Origin: Acidimicrobiaceae bacterium
GTDB taxonomy: Bacteria > Actinomycetota > Acidimicrobiia > Acidimicrobiales > Aldehydirespiratoraceae
Assembly (NCBI GenBank): GCA_009842325.1
Contig: VYFQ01000014.1
Span: 37,286 to 101,285 of the forward strand
Length of the DNA stretch: 64,000 bases
Reading direction: 5' to 3'
Under the pieces are notes generated by a model. It was not told where the DNA came from. It did no database searches and saw only the letters and a program-made list of their open reading frames with translations. The position numbers were made by a program, and so were the translations under genes. Of the stretch, positions 1 to 9,523 are shown piece by piece (position 1 is the stretch's first letter; every line of letters starts with the position of its first letter).

Positions 1-66
1 CTCCGGGTCCGCAGTAGTAGCTATGGTGAGCCGCGCGTGCGCGGAGTGCGAGCGGTTGGAGGGCCG

Positions 67-2040
67 GTGACTTCCATCGAGAGGCTTGGAATCAACGTAA
101 TCAAGGCGCTGGCTATGGACGCGCCCCATGCGGCCCGCTCAGGCCACCAGGGCACCGCCATGGCCCTGGCTCCGCTCGCCCACGTTCTGTGGACCCGGAT
201 CATGCGCTACGACGCCCAGCGGCCGGACTGGCCCGACCGGGACCGGTTCGTGCTCTCGGCCGGTCACGCCTCGATCCTGCAGTACGCCATGCTGTACCTC
301 ACCGGCTACGGCCTCACCCTCGACGACCTCAAGGACTTTCGGCAGTGGGGGTCGTCCACGCCCGGCCATCCCGAGGTCGGCTGCACCCCGGGGGTGGAGG
401 TGACCACCGGCCCGCTCGGTCAGGGCATCGCCAACGCGGTGGGCATGGCTATCGCGGAGAGCCAGATGCGAACCCGCTACGGCGCCGATGTCTGCGACCA
501 CCGCATCTTCGTGATCGCCGGCGACGGCGACCTGTCCGAGGGTGTCAGCCATGAGGCGGCTTCGCTGGCGGGACACCTGGGCCTGGGCCGGCTGGTGGTG
601 GTCTATGACGACAACGAGGTCACCATCGACGGCGGCACCGACCTCGCTCTCTCCGACAACGCCGCGCAGCGATTCCGGGCCTACGGCTGGCATGTCATCG
701 AACTCGGCGAGGCGGCCGAGGACCTCGACGGACTGGAAGCCGGGCTGCGCCACGCGGCCGCCGTCGAGGACCGCCCGTCGTTGGTGATCCTGCGTTCTGT
801 GATCGCCCATCCCGCGCCCCAGGCATCGGGAACGCCGGCCGCGCACGGCTACGCCATCTTCGACGAGGAGATCGCGGCCACCAAGGACTTGATGGGACTG
901 CCCGCCGCGGAGACGTTCCATGTTCCTTCCGGGGTGCTCGACTACTACCGCCGCGCCGGGACCGCCGGCCAGGACGAGCGCTTCGCCTGGGAGGCCCGCA
1001 CAGCCGCCTTCGATGGCGACCGCGACGGCCTCGAGGCGTGCTTGGCCGCGACCGGCCGTGCCGGCTGGGAGGACTCGCTGCCGTCATTTGAGCCGGGCCA
1101 GTCGGTCGCCACCCGCAAGGCCTCCAGCGCCACCTTGCAGGCCCTCCTACCGGTGGTTCCGGGACTCACGGGCGGCGGCGCCGACCTGACCGGCAACACC
1201 GGCACGGCCATAGCCGACGCCGGGGTGTTCTCGACCCGCGGGCCGGGAGGCCGCCAGATCTACTTCGGCGTGCGCGAGCACGCCATGGGAGCCATCGCCA
1301 ACGGCATGGCCCTTCACGGCGGTGCCATACCGGTGGTGGGCACGTTCCTGGTGTTCGCCGACTACATGCGGCCCGCGGTGCGGCTCGCCGCGCTGTCGGA
1401 AGCCAAGGTCATCTTCGTGTGGAGCCATGACTCGGTGGGCGTGGGAGAGGACGGCCCCACCCACCAGCCCATCGAGCATCTGGCCTCGCTGCGAGCCATC
1501 CCGAACCTGCGGGTCATCAGGCCCGCCGACGCCACCGAGACGGTGGGGGCCTGGGGGGTTGCGGTGGGGTCCGAGGGTCCGACTGCTTTGATCCTCACCC
1601 GCCAGGGCGTGCCCGTGCTCGAGGGCACCCGGGCCGAAGCGGTCGCGTCGGGCGGCTACGCGCTGCGAGAGCCCGCGGAACCCAGCCTGACGCTGGTGGG
1701 GACGGGCAGCGAGGTGGCGGTGTGCTGCGACGCGGCCGCGATCCTGGCCGCCGAAGGAGTCGCAGCTCGCGTCGTGTCGCTGCCGTCGTGGGAGCTGTTC
1801 GCCGAGCAGCCCTACCCCGAGCAGGCCCGGGTGCTTCGGCCCGATCTCCCGTCATTGGCGGTGGAGGCGGGCAGCACCATGGGATGGAGCCGCTGGACCG
1901 ACGAGGCGGTAGGCATCGACCGCTTCGGCGCCTCGGCGCCCGGCGCGGTGGTGATGGAGCAACTCGGTATCTCCGCCTCCAACGTGGTCGGCAGGGCCCG
2001 GGCTCTGCTGGCCGGCACGCAAACACGGGCCGCCCTGTGA
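67..2040 (+). CDS. tkt: Transketolase
   Basis: Thiamine-diphosphate enzyme that moves two-carbon ketol units between sugar phosphates in the non-oxidative pentose phosphate pathway. The 657-residue protein has the usual three-domain length. Visible marks are GHASILQY near the N-terminus, GPLGQGIANAVG, the ThDP/Mg motif starting GDGDLSEG and ending in an N-x-V run (DDNEVTIDGG), and REHAMGAIANG in the pyrimidine-binding domain. I chose the GTG at 67 (protein starting MTSIERLG) because it follows GGAGGG closely; an in-frame ATG-type start at 37 would add ten residues unlike the family. Transaldolase follows after 23 bases, so the two are probably co-transcribed. Confidence 0.95.
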   Translation: MTSIERLGINVIKALAMDAPHAARSGHQGTAMALAPLAHVLWTRIMRYDAQRPDWPDRDRFVLSAGHASILQYAMLYLTGYGLTLDDLKDFRQWGSSTPGHPEVGCTPGVEVTTGPLGQGIANAVGMAIAESQMRTRYGADVCDHRIFVIAGDGDLSEGVSHEAASLAGHLGLGRLVVVYDDNEVTIDGGTDLALSDNAAQRFRAYGWHVIELGEAAEDLDGLEAGLRHAAAVEDRPSLVILRSVIAHPAPQASGTPAAHGYAIFDEEIAATKDLMGLPAAETFHVPSGVLDYYRRAGTAGQDERFAWEARTAAFDGDRDGLEACLAATGRAGWEDSLPSFEPGQSVATRKASSATLQALLPVVPGLTGGGADLTGNTGTAIADAGVFSTRGPGGRQIYFGVREHAMGAIANGMALHGGAIPVVGTFLVFADYMRPAVRLAALSEAKVIFVWSHDSVGVGEDGPTHQPIEHLASLRAIPNLRVIRPADATETVGAWGVAVGSEGPTALILTRQGVPVLEGTRAEAVASGGYALREPAEPSLTLVGTGSEVAVCCDAAAILAAEGVAARVVSLPSWELFAEQPYPEQARVLRPDLPSLAVEAGSTMGWSRWTDEAVGIDRFGASAPGAVVMEQLGISASNVVGRARALLAGTQTRAAL

Positions 2041-2063
2041 TTTGAGAGGAGGACGACTCCGAG

Positions 2064-3182
2064 ATGACTGCGACCACCAGACTGCACGAGCTCTATGACC
2101 GTTGCGGCCAGAGTCCCTGGCTGGACAACATCCGCAGGGGCTGGATCACCGGCGGGGACCTCCAGACATGGGTCGAGCAGGGTGTCCGGGGCTTGACCTC
2201 GAACCCGTCGATCTTCCAGAAGGCCATCACCGCCACCGCCGACTACGACGACGAGTTCCGGTCCTCCATCGATGCCGGGCTCGACGTCGAATCGTCCTAC
2301 TGGCGCCTAGTGACCTCCGACATATCGGCTGCGGCCGCGGTCCTGCGCGGGGTCTACGACGAGTCCGACGGACTCGACGGCTATGTGTCGGTGGAGGTCG
2401 CTCCCGATCTCGCCCGGGACGGCGAGGCCACCGCCGCAGCCGCCCGGAACCTGCACGATCAGCTCGCGCTGCCCAACCTCTACGTGAAGATCCCGGGAAC
2501 GGCTGAGGGTCTCGCGCCCATCTCCCAGATGATCGCGGAGGGCAACAGCATCAATGTCACGTTGATCTTCAGTGTTGAGCGCTACCTCGAAGTAGCCGAC
2601 GCGTACATGTCCGGGCTCGAGCGAAGGTCCGGGGACCTTTCGAGAGTGTCCAGCGTGGCGTCGTTCTTCGTGTCGAGGATCGACACGGAGGTGGACCGGC
2701 GCCTCGAGGCGATCGGCACCAACGAGGCTCTGCAGTTACGGGGCAAGGCTGCCATCGCCAACGCCAAAGTCGCATACTCCCATTTCCAGAGGCTCTGCTC
2801 CGGGCCGCGCTGGCAGGCGCTGTCCGCCAGAGGGGCCCGACCTCAGCGCCTGCTGTGGGCGAGCACATCGACCAAGAACCCGGCCTATCCCGACACGCTC
2901 TACGTCGACGAGCTGATCGGCCCTGGAACGGTGAATACCCTTCCCGACGCCACGTTGGAGGCCTTCGAGCACCATGGCACCGTCGAGCCCACGCTCGGGT
3001 CGGGAACCGACGAGGCCGTCGAGGTGCTCGACCGGATCGCAGCGGTGGGCGTCGACCTCGAAGCCGTCACCGCCCAACTCGAGGACGAGGGCGTCGCCGC
3101 TTTCGCCAAGAGTTTCGACGAGCTCCTAGGGGTGCTAGGTGACAAGGCCGACGACCTCCACGCCGCCTCCCGCCCCTCCTAG
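2064..3182 (+). CDS. tal: Transaldolase
   Basis: Transfers a dihydroxyacetone unit between sugar phosphates and pairs with the transketolase just upstream. The 372 residues match the longer actinobacterial/cyanobacterial type. [12 protein letters not shown] near residue 50 and the Schiff-base lysine region [12 protein letters not shown] near residue 140 are clear, followed by [13 protein letters not shown] in the second half. The ATG at 2064 is preceded by GAGGAGG at good spacing. Its 3' end overlaps the start of cysD by 44 bases in another frame, suggesting translational coupling with the sulfate genes. Confidence 0.95.
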   Translation: MTATTRLHELYDRCGQSPWLDNIRRGWITGGDLQTWVEQGVRGLTSNPSIFQKAITATADYDDEFRSSIDAGLDVESSYWRLVTSDISAAAAVLRGVYDESDGLDGYVSVEVAPDLARDGEATAAAARNLHDQLALPNLYVKIPGTAEGLAPISQMIAEGNSINVTLIFSVERYLEVADAYMSGLERRSGDLSRVSSVASFFVSRIDTEVDRRLEAIGTNEALQLRGKAAIANAKVAYSHFQRLCSGPRWQALSARGARPQRLLWASTSTKNPAYPDTLYVDELIGPGTVNTLPDATLEAFEHHGTVEPTLGSGTDEAVEVLDRIAAVGVDLEAVTAQLEDEGVAAFAKSFDELLGVLGDKADDLHAASRPS

Positions 3183-4098
3183 CCGCCCCAGGGCCGGGGA
3201 GCTACCGGACCGGCTGCAGCGGCTCGAGGACGAGAGCATCCACATCATCCGCGAGGTCAGAGCGCAGTTCAGCAACCCCGTGATGCTCTACTCGATCGGC
3301 AAGGACAGCTCGGTGATGCTGCACCTGGCCCGCAAGGCGTTCCATCCCGGCCCGATCCCCTTCCCGTTGCTGCACATCGACACGACCTGGAAGTTCTCCG
3401 AGATGATCGCCTTCCGGGACCGGATGGCCGACGAGATCGGCTTCGAACTCGTGGTGCACACCAACCCCGAGGGGGTCGCAGCACAGATCAACCCCTTCGA
3501 CCACTCGTCGCAGCACTACACCGACGTGATGAAGACACGGGCCCTCAGGCAGGCCCTCGACGCCGGCCGCTACGACGCCGCCTTCGGCGGGGCGCGGCGC
3601 GATGAGGAGCGCTCGCGGGCCAAGGAGCGGGTCTTCAGCTTCCGGGACCGGCTCCACCGATGGGATCCGAGGAACCAGCGGCCCGAGCTCTGGAACCACT
3701 ACAACGGCAGGATCTCCGCCGGCGAGAGCATCCGGGTGTTCCCGTTGAGCAACTGGACCGAGCTGGACGTGTGGCACTACATCGAGGCCAACGGCATAGA
3801 GGTCGTGCCGCTGTACTTCGCCGCGCCGAGACCGGTGGTCGAACGGGACGGGACCCTGATAATGGTGGACGACGACCGGTTCAGGTTCGAGGCTGGCGAA
3901 CGGCCCGAGGCGCGGTCGGTGCGCTTCCGCACGCTGGGGTGTTACCCGCTCACCGGCGCGGTCGAGTCGACCGCGGCCACCGTGCCGGAGATCGTGGCCG
4001 AGATGGCCGGCGCCACCCGCTCCGAACGGGAGGGCCGGGTGATCGACCACGACCAGGCCGGCTCCATGGAGGAGAAGAAGCGGGAGGGCTACTTCTGA
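3139..4098 (+). CDS. cysD: Sulfate adenylyltransferase subunit 2
   Basis: Catalytic subunit of ATP sulfurylase, making adenylyl sulfate from ATP and sulfate. The 319-residue protein has the PP-loop-like [14 protein letters not shown], then [32 protein letters not shown] and [15 protein letters not shown], all family hallmarks. The GTG at 3139 lies inside tal and follows AGGGG by six bases; the first 25 residues are proline-rich and poorly conserved, so the start could be later. Its stop codon overlaps the cysN-cysC ATG (TGATG), the normal arrangement for this heteromeric enzyme. Confidence 0.95.
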   Translation: MTRPTTSTPPPAPPSRPRAGELPDRLQRLEDESIHIIREVRAQFSNPVMLYSIGKDSSVMLHLARKAFHPGPIPFPLLHIDTTWKFSEMIAFRDRMADEIGFELVVHTNPEGVAAQINPFDHSSQHYTDVMKTRALRQALDAGRYDAAFGGARRDEERSRAKERVFSFRDRLHRWDPRNQRPELWNHYNGRISAGESIRVFPLSNWTELDVWHYIEANGIEVVPLYFAAPRPVVERDGTLIMVDDDRFRFEAGERPEARSVRFRTLGCYPLTGAVESTAATVPEIVAEMAGATRSEREGRVIDHDQAGSMEEKKREGYF

Positions 4099-6020
4099 TG
4101 GCCCCCGCGGAAGCCGCAGGCGGCGGCCCGGGCCCGCGGCACGATCTGCTTCGCCTGCTCACGTGCGGCTCGGTGGACGACGGCAAGTCGACACTGATCG
4201 GACGGCTCCTGCACGACTCGGACCTTCTCTACGACGACCACCTGGCCGCGGTGCGCAAGGACTCGGCCGTCTCGGGCCATGCCGGGGGGCAAGTCGATCT
4301 GGCCCTGCTGGCCGACGGACTCAAGGCCGAACGTGAGCAGGGCATCACCATCGACGTCGCCCACCTGTACTTCTCGACCTCCCGGCGAAGCTTCATCATC
4401 GCCGACGCTCCCGGCCACGAGCAGTACACCCGCAATATGGCCACGGGCGCCTCCACCGCGGACTTGGCCGTGATACTCGTCGACGCAGCCAAGGGTGTGA
4501 CCACCCAGACCCGGCGTCACAGCGCCATCGTGAGCCTGCTGGGCATCAAGGCGGTCGTCATGGCGATCAACAAGATGGACCTCGTCGGCTACGCCGAGGA
4601 CCGGTTCGACGCGATTGCGGCCGAGGCCTCCGGTCTTGCCGGCGCGCTCGGACTGCCCGCCCCCGTATGCATTCCCATGTCGGCGCTGCACGGTGACTGC
4701 ATCGTTGAGCAGGGCGCGAGCATGGGATGGTACGACGGACCCTGCCTCATGGAACACCTCGAGCAGGTGGATGTCGGCCGCGCCGCCGGCCCGGCTGGCG
4801 CACCGGAGCACGTCGACGCGCTGCGACTGCCGGTGCAGCTGGTCATCCGGCCCGACCAGAGCTTCCGGGGATACGCGGGGACCGTCTGTTCGGGAATGCT
4901 GCGGCCGGGAGACGATGTGCGGGTCGAGCCCTCGGGCCTCATCACCACCGTCGAGCGGATCGTCACCTTCGACGGCGACCTCGACGAGGCCGGGCCGGGC
5001 CGGGCCGTGACCGTGACCACGGCCGATCCGATCGACATCGGCCGCGGCGACATCCTGTGTAGCCCGGACCGGCCGCCCGAGCGGGCCCGAGAGTTCACCG
5101 CGACGCTGGTCTGGATGTCGGAGTCTGATCTCGTCCTTGGCCGGGACTACCAACTCCAGCAGGCCGGACAGAGACTGCGCTGCCGGGTGACCGAGCCCGT
5201 CCGCCGCCTCGACGTCGACACGCTCACCTCGGCGCCAGCGCCGGCCATGAGACTCAACGACATCGCCTCGGTGACGCTGCGAACCGACGCCGAGCTCATG
5301 TTCGACCCGTACGAGCAGAACCGGACCTGTGGGTCGTTCATCCTCATCGACCCGAGCGACAACGCCACCGTGGCCGCGGGGATGATCAAGGCGGCGACCC
5401 GGGCCGCCCACATCGTTCCCAGCGCCGGCCGGGTGTCGCCCCAGACGAGAGCGCAGCTGCTGGGCCATAGGGCCCTGACGGTCTGGTTCACCGGGCTGCC
5501 CGGCTCGGGAAAGTCGACGCTGGCCAGAGCGGCCGAGGCCGAGTTGGCCGCGGCCGGAGTCTTCGCCTGCGTGCTCGACGGCGACAACCTGCGATTCGGA
5601 CTCAATGCCGATCTGGGGTTCGCGCCCGAGGACCGGGCTGAGAACATCCGCCGGGCCGGCGAGGTGGCCGCTCTGCTGCACCGGTACGGCGCAGTCGTGC
5701 TGGCTGCGTTCATCTCGCCCTACCGCCAGGACCGCGACCGGGTGAGGAACCTGCATCCCGCGGGCACCTTCATGGAGGTGTTCGTGGACGCGCCGCTCGA
5801 CGTCTGCGAGGCGCGCGACCCCAAGGGCCTCTACGCCAAGGCGAGAGCCGGCACCATCTCCGACCTGACCGGCGTGTCAGCCCCCTACGAGGCGCCGGCC
5901 GAGGCCGAAATGCGCGTCCGCACGGCCGAGACCGACGTCTCGGAGGCGTCGGCCGAGATAGTGGCCGAGGTGCTGCGGCGGGTGCGCGAACCCGGTGGCG
6001 GCACGAGTGGGCCCCACTAG
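4098..6020 (+). CDS. cysNC: Sulfate adenylyltransferase subunit 1 / adenylylsulfate kinase fusion
   Basis: A two-enzyme polypeptide of 640 residues. Residues about 1-440 are CysN, the GTPase subunit of ATP sulfurylase: GSVDDGKSTLIGRLL (P-loop), DAPGHEQYTRNM (G3) and NKMDLVGY (G4). Residues about 455-630 are CysC, which phosphorylates APS to PAPS: GLPGSGKSTLA, DGDNLRFGLNADLGF and DPKGLYAKARAG. Fusion of CysN and CysC is known in mycobacteria and other bacteria. The ATG overlaps the cysD stop codon and fits the CysN N-terminus; longer readings of this frame back to about 3660 run through cysD and are not coding. Confidence 0.95.
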   Translation: MAPAEAAGGGPGPRHDLLRLLTCGSVDDGKSTLIGRLLHDSDLLYDDHLAAVRKDSAVSGHAGGQVDLALLADGLKAEREQGITIDVAHLYFSTSRRSFIIADAPGHEQYTRNMATGASTADLAVILVDAAKGVTTQTRRHSAIVSLLGIKAVVMAINKMDLVGYAEDRFDAIAAEASGLAGALGLPAPVCIPMSALHGDCIVEQGASMGWYDGPCLMEHLEQVDVGRAAGPAGAPEHVDALRLPVQLVIRPDQSFRGYAGTVCSGMLRPGDDVRVEPSGLITTVERIVTFDGDLDEAGPGRAVTVTTADPIDIGRGDILCSPDRPPERAREFTATLVWMSESDLVLGRDYQLQQAGQRLRCRVTEPVRRLDVDTLTSAPAPAMRLNDIASVTLRTDAELMFDPYEQNRTCGSFILIDPSDNATVAAGMIKAATRAAHIVPSAGRVSPQTRAQLLGHRALTVWFTGLPGSGKSTLARAAEAELAAAGVFACVLDGDNLRFGLNADLGFAPEDRAENIRRAGEVAALLHRYGAVVLAAFISPYRQDRDRVRNLHPAGTFMEVFVDAPLDVCEARDPKGLYAKARAGTISDLTGVSAPYEAPAEAEMRVRTAETDVSEASAEIVAEVLRRVREPGGGTSGPH

Positions 6021-6090
6021 CGTGGGGTCGCCATGGCGCTGAACCGCTACGACGACCGAGCGGCCCGCTAGCCTCGGGCTCACGCGGCGC

Positions 6091-6294
6091 CTACAGATCG
6101 GACCCAAGGAGGTGCGCGGCCTTCTCGACGGCTCGCCGGGCCCGAGTGAGGCGCTTCTCCTCGTCCGACGACTTCGTCTCGCCCGCCTCAATGGAATCCC
6201 GCAAGCTCTCAAGGGCCAGATCCGCGATCTCCTCTGCGATGGCCGAGAGCCGCTCTGAAATATCATGACGCTTATCAACCATGCCTGACACCAT
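6091..6294 (-). CDS. Small helical protein of unknown function
   Basis: A 67-residue, highly charged, predicted all-helical protein that I do not recognise. It has no cysteines, membrane segment or signal peptide. Two starts are possible: the ATG at 6294, with a TATTGT hexamer six bases ahead that would suit a leaderless transcript, or the ATG at 6282 giving MVDKRHDI. Neither has a Shine-Dalgarno sequence. It is divergent from the chloride channel gene with only 17 bases between. Coding is likely from the charged amino-acid pattern, but not certain. Confidence 0.5.
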   Translation of the reverse strand: MVSGMVDKRHDISERLSAIAEEIADLALESLRDSIEAGETKSSDEEKRLTRARRAVEKAAHLLGSDL

Positions 6295-6311
6295 AAGCGC
6301 ACAATAGGCGG

Positions 6312-8000
6312 ATGCGGCCGCTCACCAAGACTCTTCGCCAGGCCCGCAACCCGCGCCTGCTGGCCGCGTCGGCAGCCACCGGCGTGATCGTGGCGCTGGT
6401 GGTGGCCGCGTTCGAGACGCTGGCGCTCCACGTCGTGCTCGAGCGGGTCCTGCACCAGAACCTGGCCGTGCTCGCGCTGGCCCCCGTGCTGGGCATCGCA
6501 GCCTCCAAGCTGGTGCTGCGCACCGTGGGTGGCGGCACGTCGGGCTCCACTTCCGACGAGTACGTCAGGGCGTTCCATGAGCGCCACCCCAGCATTCCCA
6601 TGCGGTTCCTTCCCGCCAAGCTGCTGGCGGGGGTCGCCACCATCGGCTCCGGGGGCGCAGTGGGCCTTGAGGGCCCCTCGCTGTACGCCGGATCGTCGGT
6701 GGGGCTGTTCGTTCACGAGCGCCTGGGCCGCTTCTTCAGGCGCGACGAGGCCCGGCTGCTGCTCACCGCCGGAGCTGCGGCCGGGGTGGCGGCAGTGTTC
6801 AAGACCCCGGCCACCGGAGTCATATTCGCCCTCGAGGCCCCCTACCGCGACGACGTGACCCCCCAGGCGCTGCTCCCCTCGCTGATCGCGTCGGCCGCGA
6901 GCTACGTCACGTTCGTGTTCCTCGTCGGCAGCACCCCTGTCGTCCCATTCCTGGGCGAGGGCCCCGTCGACGTCGACGGTGCCGCCGCCTTGCTCGAGGT
7001 GCAGATCGGGGACCTGCTGGGAGCCCTCATCTTGGGTATCGCCGCCGGGCTGGGCGGCCGGGGCTTCGCCTGGCTGGTGCGCCAAGCCAAGCACGCCACC
7101 CACACGGTCTCCTGGCCCAGGCGGGCAGTGGCGGCCGCCGCGGTCATGGCGGGCCTTACGGTGTTGGCCGACGCCGCCTTCGGCGAGGTCCTCAGCCTGG
7201 GACCCGGAACCAGGGCGATGGAATGGGTCGTGCAGCAGGACGCGCTTGAGCTGATCGCCCTGCTTTTCGGGGTCAGGGTCGCGGCCACACTGGCCACGGT
7301 GCTGGGCGACGGCGTAGGGGGCCTGTTCATCCCGCTGGCCACTCTCGGGGTGATCGGCGGCCAGTTCGTCGGCGTGGCCCTGGACGCAGAGTCCACAGGC
7401 CTGTACGCCACGCTGGGCCTGGCCGCATTCCTCGGCGCCGGCTACCGGGCCCCTATCGCAGCGGTGATGTTCGTGGCCGAATCCACCGGTGCGGCCGCAT
7501 TCGTAGTGCCTGCGCTGGTTGCCGCGGCGGTGAGCCAGGTGGTGGGCGGCCCGGCCTCGGTAACCGAGTACCAGCGATCCAAGCGGCTGGGCCATATCGA
7601 GCAGCGTTTCACCCTGCCGCTCAGCTCGATCCTCACCACGGACGTGCTGACGGTCCCGCCCGACGCGACCGTGTCGGAGTTCGTGTACATGCACGTCCTG
7701 GGCCGGCGCGAGCGGGTTGTGCCGGTCGTGTCGGGCAGTACGTATCTGGGCATGGCCCAGCTCTCGCAGCTGTCCTCAGTGAGCCGCGACGAGTGGGAGA
7801 CCACCTCGGTCGAGTCCGTGATGGCGACGGACCTCCCGGCCGGGTCGCCGTCGTGGACTGTTCGGGACGCGGTGGTGGCCATGGAGGCGGCTGACGTCGA
7901 GGTGCTGGCCGTGACCGACAGCGCCGGCAACTTCATCGGCGTAGTCACCGAGGACGACGTCGTGCGGCTCGGCGAGATCCTCGAGGAAACCGAGGGCTGA
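6312..8000 (+). CDS. ClC-family chloride channel/antiporter with C-terminal CBS pair
   Basis: Integral membrane protein of 562 residues. The ClC selectivity region GSGGAVGLEGPSLYAGSSVG (near residues 115-135) is clear, and FKTPATGVIFALE follows. ClC proteins carry chloride or fluoride, either as channels or as proton antiporters. Residues about 435-560 form two CBS repeats (ILTTDVLTVPPDATV and VESVMATDLPAGSPSWTVRDAV), which usually bind adenine nucleotides. The CLC(F) fluoride-type motif is not evident, so chloride is the default guess. No Shine-Dalgarno sequence precedes the ATG; a CACAAT hexamer six bases upstream is compatible with leaderless expression. Confidence 0.9.
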   Translation: MRPLTKTLRQARNPRLLAASAATGVIVALVVAAFETLALHVVLERVLHQNLAVLALAPVLGIAASKLVLRTVGGGTSGSTSDEYVRAFHERHPSIPMRFLPAKLLAGVATIGSGGAVGLEGPSLYAGSSVGLFVHERLGRFFRRDEARLLLTAGAAAGVAAVFKTPATGVIFALEAPYRDDVTPQALLPSLIASAASYVTFVFLVGSTPVVPFLGEGPVDVDGAAALLEVQIGDLLGALILGIAAGLGGRGFAWLVRQAKHATHTVSWPRRAVAAAAVMAGLTVLADAAFGEVLSLGPGTRAMEWVVQQDALELIALLFGVRVAATLATVLGDGVGGLFIPLATLGVIGGQFVGVALDAESTGLYATLGLAAFLGAGYRAPIAAVMFVAESTGAAAFVVPALVAAAVSQVVGGPASVTEYQRSKRLGHIEQRFTLPLSSILTTDVLTVPPDATVSEFVYMHVLGRRERVVPVVSGSTYLGMAQLSQLSSVSRDEWETTSVESVMATDLPAGSPSWTVRDAVVAMEAADVEVLAVTDSAGNFIGVVTEDDVVRLGEILEETEG

Positions 8001-8014
8001 CCGCGGAGAGACTG

Positions 8015-8206
8015 TCAGTCGTCGTCGGCGGCGAACTCCGCCTCGGCCAACTCCTCGTCGGCGAACTCCTCGGCCCAGGACGCGTGCTCGGGCTTCACGT
8101 AGTCGTCCGGCTCGTTGAAGGATTCGATCAGCCCTTGGAGATCGTCTACCTGCGAGCGCTTGAACTTGCGGGCTTCCTCATACCTTCGGTGTCGCCCCTT
8201 CTTCAC
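8015..8206 (-). CDS. Small basic/acidic conserved-looking protein
   Basis: A 63-residue protein with a basic N-terminus (KKGRHRRYEEARKFKRS) and a strongly acidic C-terminus rich in Glu, Asp and Ala. I do not recognise a named family. I chose the GTG at 8206 because GGGAG sits seven bases before it; an ATG at 8245 would add 13 residues and has no visible ribosome site. The gene converges on the ClC gene, whose stop lies 15 bases away. A nucleic-acid-associated or ribosome-associated role is possible from the charge pattern only. Confidence 0.6.
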   Translation of the reverse strand: MKKGRHRRYEEARKFKRSQVDDLQGLIESFNEPDDYVKPEHASWAEEFADEELAEAEFAADDD

Positions 8207-8306
8207 GGCCCAACTCCCGGTTTGACGGATTCGCAGAGCTTTCATTGTACCGGACGGGTGCCGCCGGCCCACCCGAATCGCTACTGCGGGGCTGGTCGGA
8301 ATGTGG

Positions 8307-9467
8307 TCAGGCCACCGGCCGGTGACTGCGCTCCTCGAGGACGAGTTGGCCGTTGTCGAATGCCAAAGCGGCCTCGCCCGCGACCAGCCGCCGCAACGGC
8401 TCACCCACCATCTCCGAACGCCATCCCCGGGCCAGCCGAGCGTCTGCGTCGCCGCGGATCAGGGCTTCGATGTCGGCCCTCGTGGCCAGCAGCGACGGCT
8501 CGATCATGCGGTTGCGGGCGAGCTGGCTCACCCAGGAGGTCACCAAGCCCACGGCCGGGCGAAGGCGGTCGGCCGCCTCGGTGCGGGCCGTGCGCTTCGG
8601 GGGTGGGCGCCAGTCGGACACGAGCCCGTCGGCGACCGCCTTGAGGATGGCCGGCCCCAGACGGCCGCGGGCCACGCCCTCACCCACGCCCCGCACCGCG
8701 GCCAACTCCTCGGTCGTTCGGGGCGCGGCCTGCGAGACTGACACCACCGCGACGTCTGACAGGACGTGGCGGACCGGCTGATTGACCTTGGCCGCCCGAA
8801 GCTCACGCCACATCGCCACCGATCGGACCACAGGCAGATCGCGGCGCCTCAGATGTCGCACTTCCTTGAGTCGGGACCAGGCTTCCTCAGGTCGCTGGCC
8901 CTGCCGGTTGCGTTCGAGCAGCAGCTCGAACTCGGCTTGGGCCCAGTCCTGCCGGCCCAACTCCTCGAGCCGAGCGGCGAGCCGTTCGTGGATCTCCAGC
9001 AGGTGCATCACATCGCTGGCCGCGTAGTCGAGTTGCGAAGCCTTCAGCGGCCGTGCCAGCCAGTCGGTGAGCCGGTCCGCCTTCGGGGGCCTCCAGCCGA
9101 TCTCGCTCTCATAGAGCGAAGACAGCGCGGGCGTGCCGAGGCCCAGGAACCCGGCCGCGATCTGCGTGTCGAAGATGCGCCCGGGGACCGCCCCGCAGCA
9201 GTGGTCGAGCACCTCCAAGTCCTGTCCCGCCGCGTGGGCGACCATCAGACCGCCCGCTCCGAAGACCTCGGCCAGTGGGGCCACATCCACAGCCAGCGGG
9301 TCTATGAGGACCAGATCGGTGGGCCAGGCGATCTGGATCAACGCAGCCTGGGGCCGGTAGGTGCGCTCCCGGTGGAACTCGGTGTCGAGCGCGAAGCGAG
9401 GCTCGGCGGAAACCGTTCCCACCACGTCCCGAAGCCCCTGGTCGGAGTCGATGTAGCGGTAGGACAC
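8307..9467 (-). CDS. rnd: Ribonuclease D family 3'-5' exonuclease
   Basis: DEDD-type exonuclease of 386 residues that trims RNA 3' ends, typically tRNA precursors. The N-terminal DnaQ-like domain shows ALDTEFHRERTY (DxE), AHAAGQDLEVL (second acidic motif) and a Y-x3-D motif (LDYAASDVMHLLEIH). The C-terminal half contains one or two HRDC-like helical domains (LAAVRGVGEGVARG near residue 280). I placed the start at the GTG at 9467 (VSYRYIDSD), where the conserved domain begins; the frame continues upstream into a low-complexity arginine-rich stretch that overlaps the neighbouring mobA-type gene and is not plausible protein. Confidence 0.9.
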   Translation of the reverse strand: MSYRYIDSDQGLRDVVGTVSAEPRFALDTEFHRERTYRPQAALIQIAWPTDLVLIDPLAVDVAPLAEVFGAGGLMVAHAAGQDLEVLDHCCGAVPGRIFDTQIAAGFLGLGTPALSSLYESEIGWRPPKADRLTDWLARPLKASQLDYAASDVMHLLEIHERLAARLEELGRQDWAQAEFELLLERNRQGQRPEEAWSRLKEVRHLRRRDLPVVRSVAMWRELRAAKVNQPVRHVLSDVAVVSVSQAAPRTTEELAAVRGVGEGVARGRLGPAILKAVADGLVSDWRPPPKRTARTEAADRLRPAVGLVTSWVSQLARNRMIEPSLLATRADIEALIRGDADARLARGWRSEMVGEPLRRLVAGEAALAFDNGQLVLEERSHRPVA

Positions 9468-9523
9468 CGCGGCGCGGCCGCGGGAGCGAGAGCGGGAGCG
9501 GCGATCGCGGGGCACTGGGTCCG